Shown: in pieces, positions 6,680-10,651 of the stretch | How positions within the stretch are numbered: the first letter of the stretch is position 1 | Layout: the number at the start of each line of letters is the position of its first letter | Assembly (NCBI GenBank): GCA_019677205.1 | Contig: JAAMXY010000533.1 | Span: forward strand, 971 to 11,621 | DNA length: 10,651 bases | Direction of reading: 5' to 3' | Source: Pinguiococcus pyrenoidosus | Taxonomy: Eukaryota; Sar; Pinguiophyceae; Pinguiochrysidales; Pinguiochrysidaceae | Position numbers and translations under genes: made by a program | The notes under the pieces: generated by a model | What the model was told of the DNA's origin: nothing | Database searches by the model: none | The model's input: the letters and a program-made list of their open reading frames with translations, nothing else

Positions 6680-6741
6680 CTCCGGGAGGAATGAAAGGCT
6701 GCCATCCTGTCCTTGGTGGATCGCCTGGAGAGATCTTGGAG
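6680..6741 (+). promoter_or_regulatory. SECIS-like hairpin in the DUF3253 3' UTR (tentative)
   Basis: CTCCGGGA (6680-6687) pairs with TCTTGGAG (6734-6741), 8 bp including two G-U. An internal loop follows, then ATGA (6691-6694) facing GGAG (6727-6730), which gives the tandem G.A/A.G arrangement of a SECIS core. Above it AGGC pairs with GCCT, and CCATC (6702-6706) with GGTGG (6715-6719), closing an apical loop CTGTCCTT. The loop has CC but not the usual AA, and the upper helix has a small asymmetric bulge. It begins 22 nt after the stop codon. Confidence 0.3.
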
Positions 6742-6992
6742 TCGTCAGCGGAAAACGCGGTGGAAAATGGGAGCCAGCAGCGCTCGAGACGCTGGCGGCG
6801 ATGGCGAGACGTGATGGAACGCTCTTGATGCACCTTTTGAGATGGATTTGACTTTGGTGCCTCCTCCTTGCTCAACGGGAAGCTCGGGGGGAATGCAAGC
6901 AAGCAGGCAGGGAGAGAAGGCAGTGCCACCTCCAGCAAGATTTCACGCTGTCCCATGGAGTGTTCAGGACCCCCCTTTTGCTCATCGAGGCG

Positions 6993-7027
6993 GGGAAGGG
7001 AAGGGAAGGGAAGGGAAGGGAAGGGAA
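6993..7027. repeat. GGGAA pentanucleotide minisatellite
   Basis: Seven head-to-tail copies of a GGGAA unit form a pure purine tract on the plus strand. Confidence 0.9.
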
Positions 7028-7068
7028 CTTTAGGGGGGCGCCGGCGATCCTTCTGCTTCTTTGTTTGT

Positions 7069-7069
7069 C

Positions 7070-7112
<43 letters not shown>
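7069..7112. repeat. TG dinucleotide microsatellite
   Basis: A TG tract of about 20 units, broken once by TTT near 7080 and ending in GGGTG. It follows the GGGAA minisatellite by some 40 bp. Confidence 0.9.
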
Positions 7113-7113
<1 letters not shown>

Positions 7114-7635
7114 TTTAATTTACTTTTTTTTGGATGGTTGGGAGACAACCACGCGCGCGACGAGGTCGCTCTGTCGCGTGTTGGTGGGGATCGGGGGGGA
7201 CGTCGACGGAGACAGCTTCGCAGAGGCGAGGCAGGAAGCAAGCGGCATCCGATGTGGGCGCTTGGAGCATCTGGAACGTCCGGCCCCCATCCCGGAATCC
7301 AGAATCTCCCTGGCACGTGCTGGACTTCTCACGCCGCTGAACGCCGAAGGCAGCCGAATGCGTGGCCGCTCGCCAAGCCGCGTTGTACAGCCGCGCCGAT
7401 GTGCTGTCTTATCGCCTCCATTGATCGTCGCTCCTAGCGCCTTGAGAACCGGCTATGCTTCAGAGGACTATGCATGGAGAAGTTGGGCAGGTTGCTCGCG
7501 CGAAGGACAGCGACCAGAAGGGCCGCCAGTGGACAAACAAAGAGACCCAGATGACCGGTTGCGTCCTGCAAAATTCAAAAAGCTGGCATCAACCCCGGCC
7601 GGCCTGCGTGAACGAGGCACTTGGGGTTTCGCTAG

Positions 7636-7656
7636 GGTGGCCATGTCATGGCCACC
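7636..7656. repeat. Perfect inverted repeat, 10-bp arms
   Basis: GGTGGCCATG at 7636-7645 and CATGGCCACC at 7647-7656 are exact reverse complements with a single T between them. Confidence 0.85.
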
Positions 7657-7657
7657 G

Positions 7658-7688
7658 CTGGGCAGCTGCCCTTGCGGCTGCTGCCCAG
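7658..7688. repeat. Second inverted repeat, 9-bp arms
   Basis: CTGGGCAGC (7658-7666) and GCTGCCCAG (7680-7688) are exact reverse complements around a 13-nt spacer. It lies one base after the preceding inverted repeat. Confidence 0.85.
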
Positions 7689-7849
7689 TGCGCGAGCGGC
7701 TGCGCCAATCGCGGCGCGCGCGCATTCAAAAACCAAGGGTGCTCCAGTGGCGGCTAAACACGACGGATTCTCTTGCAGGACGAAGCGTTTTCGTTGGCCC
7801 TTGCATGATCCTAGAACATCTTCATTCCGGGCGGCCGTTTCTGGAGTCC

Positions 7850-7982
7850 CCTCATTGGCCCAAGCTGCCCGGAAGTGTCGTTGGCGAGCCCCCTCATTGG
7901 CTGTTGCGCAGTGGTTCAGAATTTCATGCCCAATTGCTTCCTCCGTTTTTCGAAAAGGACAGCTTTCGCAGCGCCCCATTGG
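7850..7982. promoter_or_regulatory. Three inverted CCAAT boxes upstream of the repeat-protein gene
   Basis: ATTGG occurs at 7854-7858, 7896-7900 and 7978-7982, each followed by C. The first two lie in a shared CCCCTCATTGGC, so they are a 42-bp-spaced direct repeat. They are 280-410 bp upstream of the ATG at 8265, a place where CCAAT-binding NF-Y sites are plausible. Confidence 0.45.
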
Positions 7983-8264
7983 CCGCCCCCGTGACCCACA
8001 TCAGGTTGGCTCGCTAAACATCTGAAAAAAGGCTGACCGCGGCTCCGGAATGGAAAAATTTGGGTACCTGCGGCTAACTTCGAGGTGGCCACCGGCCGAG
8101 CGATCCGAAGGCGTGCGCAGCGCCCGCGACCCCGACGCGCCTCCCCCTCCTGCCCCGAAGGACTGCCGAAGTGAGATAAGAGCACGGTCGTTCGCCAGGA
8201 GCGAAAGCGAGATCGAGCACGCGAGAATCCACGTCCAGGTTGAACCGATTGCCATTGAGACAAG

Positions 8265-10651
8265 ATGCCAGCCGCTTCCGCTTGCCGCCGAGCGATCTTA
8301 TGGGTCTTGATCGTGAGCGCGCTGAACAGCCGCGTCGTGGCGCCGGCCACCATGCTGGGCTGGCCCTGGAGCAGCCAGCAGGAACCCAACGAGCCGCGCT
8401 GGAGGGGTTGGCTGGCGGCGATGACCGGGTACCGAAGGCCCTTTGAATCCGCCACAAACTTCTCTGCCAGACGCCACTTGCAGAGCAACCAAGATAGCGA
8501 GGCGCCCAGCGACGCGCCGTCGGCGGCGCCGAGCCGGAGCGGCGCGCCCTCCGCGGAGCCGAGCGGCCCGCCCAGCGAGGAGCCCTCCCGCAGTGCCTCG
8601 CCTTCGGCACGTCCTAGTTGGCGCCCGTCCCGCGAGCCGTCCGAGGAGCCCAGCCGGGAACCCAGTGTGGAGCCGTCGGCGCCGCCCAGCTGGGAGCCGT
8701 CGGAGGGGCCCACGCAGGAGCCCACGTGGCAGCCGAGTCAGTCGCCGTCGGACCTGCCCTCCGCGTCGCCGAGCTCCGGCCCGAGTGGCAGGCCGTCGAG
8801 CCGGCCGTCGGAGATGCCGTCGGCTCCGCCCAGCGCAGAGCCGTCGATCAGCTTCGCGCCGTCGGCAGAGCCCAGCACGGAGCCGTCCGGGGAGCCTTCC
8901 TTCGACCCGTCCGGCGGACCGACGCTGGATCCGAGTGCGAGGCCTTCGTCGCGGCCTTCCGAGGCCCCGTCGTCGCGGCCCAGCGCGGAGCCCTCGGTCA
9001 GCTTTGCGCCCTCCGCGCAGCCGAGCGCGGCACCTTCCGAGGAGCCGTCGCTCTCGCCGTCTGGACGGCCAACCTCCGCGCCGACTGGCGTTCCGTCGGC
9101 GATGCCGTCGTCGCAACCCACGGCCGCGCCGTCCGTGGAGCCGTCGCGAGGGCCGTCCAGGGAGCCCACTCTGAATCCCAGTAGCTTCCCCTCCAGTGAG
9201 CCATCTGAAGCGCCATCGGAGATGCCCAGTACCGAGCCTTCGCTGAGTTTCGCACCGACCCTTCAGCCGAGTTTGAGGCCGTCGAGGGAGCCGTCGGAGG
9301 CGCCGTCGAGCCGGCCTTCCGAGGAGCCTTCCTTGAGCCCGAGTTCGAGTCCGTCGCATGCGCCGAGCACTGGCCCCAGCGTGGAACCATCGATCAGTGT
9401 TGCACCATCGGCGGAGCCGAGCTTGGCACCCTCGCAGGAGCCATCCGCGGCGCCGTCGGAAGGACCCACGGAGGAGCCAAGCCTGAGTCCGAGCAGCTTC
9501 CCAACGAGGAGTCCGAGTGTGCTGCCAAGCTCGGAGCCGACGGCCGCCCCGTCGCTCCAGCCTTCGGGGGCGCCAAGCGGGCGACCGTCGTCCCTCCCTT
9601 CGGAGGGACCAACGTCCCGCCCGACGGTGGAGCCATCCGCGGCGCCTTCGGAACGACCGTCCACAGCGCCTAGTGGAGAGCCCTCGCTCGCCCCGTCCTC
9701 GGAGCCGACGATTACTCCGAGCTTCGAGCCGACAAGCGCGCCAAGCGAGGAGCCCAGCTTGGAGCCTAGCGGAGGCCCGACCTTTAGTCCTTCGGCAGCG
9801 CCGTCGGAAAGCCCCTCAGTGCAGCCTTCCGTGTCCTTTGCACCGTCAGAAGAACCGTCAGGGGAGCCGTCCATCGTGCCGTCCGTTAGCTTGACGCCAA
9901 GCGAGCTGCCTAGCGATATCCCAAGTGTCGAGCCGAGCGAGGAACCCAGTCTGCAGCCGAGTCTTGAGCCGACCGCCTCACCGTCAGAGGTACCATCCGA
10001 ATTTCCGAGCGCAAGCCCTTCGGGCGAACCCTCGGCCGTGCCGAGCTCTGATCCCAGCGCGGAGCCGTCTGCGGAACCGAGCGTGCGACCTAGTGAGCCG
10101 CCAACGCAGCGGCCAAGCGATCAGCCGTCGACGGCCCCAAGTCTCACGCCTTCGAGACGACCTTCGCAGAATCCGTCGGTGGAGCCGTCGAGCAGCCCGT
10201 CGTCACCGCCATCGACGAGACCTTCAGCAGAGCCTTCCGCCGGACCAACGTCAGAGCCGAGCGGAGCACCGACGCAGGAGCCTTCATCCAGCCCATCGGC
10301 AAGGCCGTCATTCAGCCCATCGGGAACGCCGTCATTGGATCCGACGTCGTCGCCGTCGTCATCGCCGTCCACACAGCCTTCTGCCGCGCCGTCGACGAGG
10401 CCGTCCTCTAGTCCCTCTGCAGCTCCCAGTCTGGCACCCTCGTCGTCGCCCAGCGTGCGACCGTCTCCGGGTCCGACTTCCGAGCCGTCCTCGGAGCCAT
10501 CGTCGGCACCGTCTGCGGCTCCGTCGGTGTCTCCCACCGCAGGTCCGTCTCAAGAACCTTCTGGGTTTCCAGGGAATGCGCCGTCTTCGGTTCCGTCCCA
10601 GGATCCCTCAACCGCGCCATCATCGAGCCCTTCGTCGAGGCCTTCGGCAAG
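8265..10651 (+). CDS. Secreted Pro/Ser-rich tetrad-repeat protein (3' partial)
   Basis: The frame is open from the ATG at 8265 to the right edge, at least 795 codons, with no intron or stop seen. An A at -3 supports the start. Residues 1-26 are a clear signal peptide: basic CRR, hydrophobic ILWVLIVSAL, and a VVA-type cleavage site before PAT. Residues 27-79 form a short unique region rich in Trp and Arg (GWPWSS, RWRGW) with one N-glycosylation sequon (NFS). From about residue 80 the protein is an almost uninterrupted run of x-x-Pro-Ser/Thr tetrads (EEPS, AAPS, SRPS, LSPS and similar). Such chains are expected to be extended, polyproline-like and heavily O-glycosylated, and are common in algal cell-surface or extracellular-matrix proteins. 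Any C-terminal domain or anchor is outside the window. Long open frames on the opposite strand here (Asp-Gly-Ser rich) are a by-product of the 12-nt periodicity. Confidence 0.9.
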   Translation, partial: MPAASACRRAILWVLIVSALNSRVVAPATMLGWPWSSQQEPNEPRWRGWLAAMTGYRRPFESATNFSARRHLQSNQDSEAPSDAPSAAPSRSGAPSAEPSGPPSEEPSRSASPSARPSWRPSREPSEEPSREPSVEPSAPPSWEPSEGPTQEPTWQPSQSPSDLPSASPSSGPSGRPSSRPSEMPSAPPSAEPSISFAPSAEPSTEPSGEPSFDPSGGPTLDPSARPSSRPSEAPSSRPSAEPSVSFAPSAQPSAAPSEEPSLSPSGRPTSAPTGVPSAMPSSQPTAAPSVEPSRGPSREPTLNPSSFPSSEPSEAPSEMPSTEPSLSFAPTLQPSLRPSREPSEAPSSRPSEEPSLSPSSSPSHAPSTGPSVEPSISVAPSAEPSLAPSQEPSAAPSEGPTEEPSLSPSSFPTRSPSVLPSSEPTAAPSLQPSGAPSGRPSSLPSEGPTSRPTVEPSAAPSERPSTAPSGEPSLAPSSEPTITPSFEPTSAPSEEPSLEPSGGPTFSPSAAPSESPSVQPSVSFAPSEEPSGEPSIVPSVSLTPSELPSDIPSVEPSEEPSLQPSLEPTASPSEVPSEFPSASPSGEPSAVPSSDPSAEPSAEPSVRPSEPPTQRPSDQPSTAPSLTPSRRPSQNPSVEPSSSPSSPPSTRPSAEPSAGPTSEPSGAPTQEPSSSPSARPSFSPSGTPSLDPTSSPSSSPSTQPSAAPSTRPSSSPSAAPSLAPSSSPSVRPSPGPTSEPSSEPSSAPSAAPSVSPTAGPSQEPSGFPGNAPSSVPSQDPSTAPSSSPSSRPSA
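8497..10651 (+). repeat. 12-nt periodic coding repeat (xxPS tetrads)
   Basis: About 2.1 kb of diverged 12-nt units, each encoding two variable residues plus Pro-Ser or Pro-Thr. Variable positions favour Glu, Ala, Ser, Arg and Gly. Ser codons vary (TCG, AGC, TCC, TCT, AGT), so the protein pattern is conserved better than the DNA. Confidence 0.92.

Larger units (their letters stand above)
6658..8264. other. 1.6-kb intergenic stretch without a supported gene
   Basis: Several open frames pass through here on both strands, one of over 300 codons on the plus strand starting within the TG tract, but none shows recognisable domains, convincing splice signals or coding-like composition. The stretch holds a hairpin just after the DUF3253 stop, a GGGAA minisatellite, a TG tract, two inverted repeats and three CCAAT boxes, each listed separately. 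The left part is probably the 3' UTR of the DUF3253 gene and the right part the promoter and 5' UTR of the repeat-protein gene. Confidence 0.55.

Noticed and set aside
5719-6705. Extending PAN3 exon 1 upstream to an ATG at 6705 (minus strand)
   Set aside because: That region is occupied by the DUF3253 exons and the divergent promoter, and the extra residues show no domain. The ATG at 5973 directly precedes the PAM2-like region.
7061-8017. 318-codon open frame on the plus strand starting in the TG tract
   Set aside because: It opens in a dinucleotide repeat, shows no domain or conserved-looking motif, is rich in Arg and Pro as expected of random GC-rich sequence, and crosses two inverted repeats and the CCAAT boxes.
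8738-10537. Long minus-strand open frames rich in Asp-Gly-Ser (at 8738-9169, 9263-9874, 10121-10537)
   Set aside because: They are the reverse complement of the xxPS tetrads; the 12-nt period removes stops on both strands. The plus frame has a signal peptide and stays open for the full length, the minus frames do not.
1-10651. CRISPR array, insertion sequence, rRNA or tRNA genes
   Set aside because: No spaced direct repeats, transposase-like frames, terminal inverted repeats with target duplications, or conserved RNA gene motifs were found.

Overview
This is a piece of a nuclear genome from a GC-rich unicellular eukaryote. Short GT-AG introns (61-155 nt), PAN3 (a eukaryote-only protein), E2F-type promoter motifs and a secreted protein built from hundreds of x-x-Pro-Ser units all point away from bacteria. 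The Pro-Ser tetrad protein and dense gene packing suggest a protist alga (stramenopile- or haptophyte-like), but no marker in the window fixes the lineage.

Layout: (1) <1-352, minus strand: 5' part of a thioredoxin-like gene without a CxxC motif, running off the left edge. (2) 648-2073, minus strand: a five-exon alpha/beta-hydrolase with a complete Ser-Asp-His triad and a long C-terminal extension carrying a membrane segment. (3) 2507-3664, plus strand: an unrecognised 385-residue, single-exon protein with a duplicated DYV motif and a C-terminal coiled coil; it is divergent from the hydrolase across a promoter with several E2F-type sites. (4) 3755-5973, minus strand: PAN3, the regulatory pseudokinase of the PAN2-PAN3 deadenylase, rebuilt from five exons that join in frame to 611 codons. 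(5) 6180-6657, plus strand: a two-exon DUF3253 protein, divergent from PAN3 across a 206-bp promoter holding two palindromic CACGTG boxes 21 bp apart. (6) 6658-8264: 1.6 kb with no supportable gene, holding a SECIS-like hairpin, two simple-sequence tracts, two inverted repeats and three CCAAT boxes. (7) 8265->10651, plus strand: a secreted Pro/Ser-rich tetrad-repeat protein, open to the right edge.

The most interesting observation is in gene 5. Its reading frame contains a TGA codon inside the most conserved motif of the DUF3253 domain, at the place where homologues, as I remember the family, have Cys (GKT-x-Cys-Pro-Ser-Glu-Val-Ala-Arg). Coding sense continues in the same frame on both sides, so an intron cannot easily remove the TGA. 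A Cys-to-selenocysteine exchange is the natural reading. A hairpin with tandem G.A pairs starts 22 nt after the TAA stop, but it lacks the usual apical AA, so the SECIS element is only tentative. The complete genes here end in TAG (three) or TAA (one), none in TGA.

The genes do not form one pathway. What links them is organisation: two divergent pairs sharing short promoters, one tightly convergent pair (90 bp between stop codons), and E2F-type motifs upstream of three of them.
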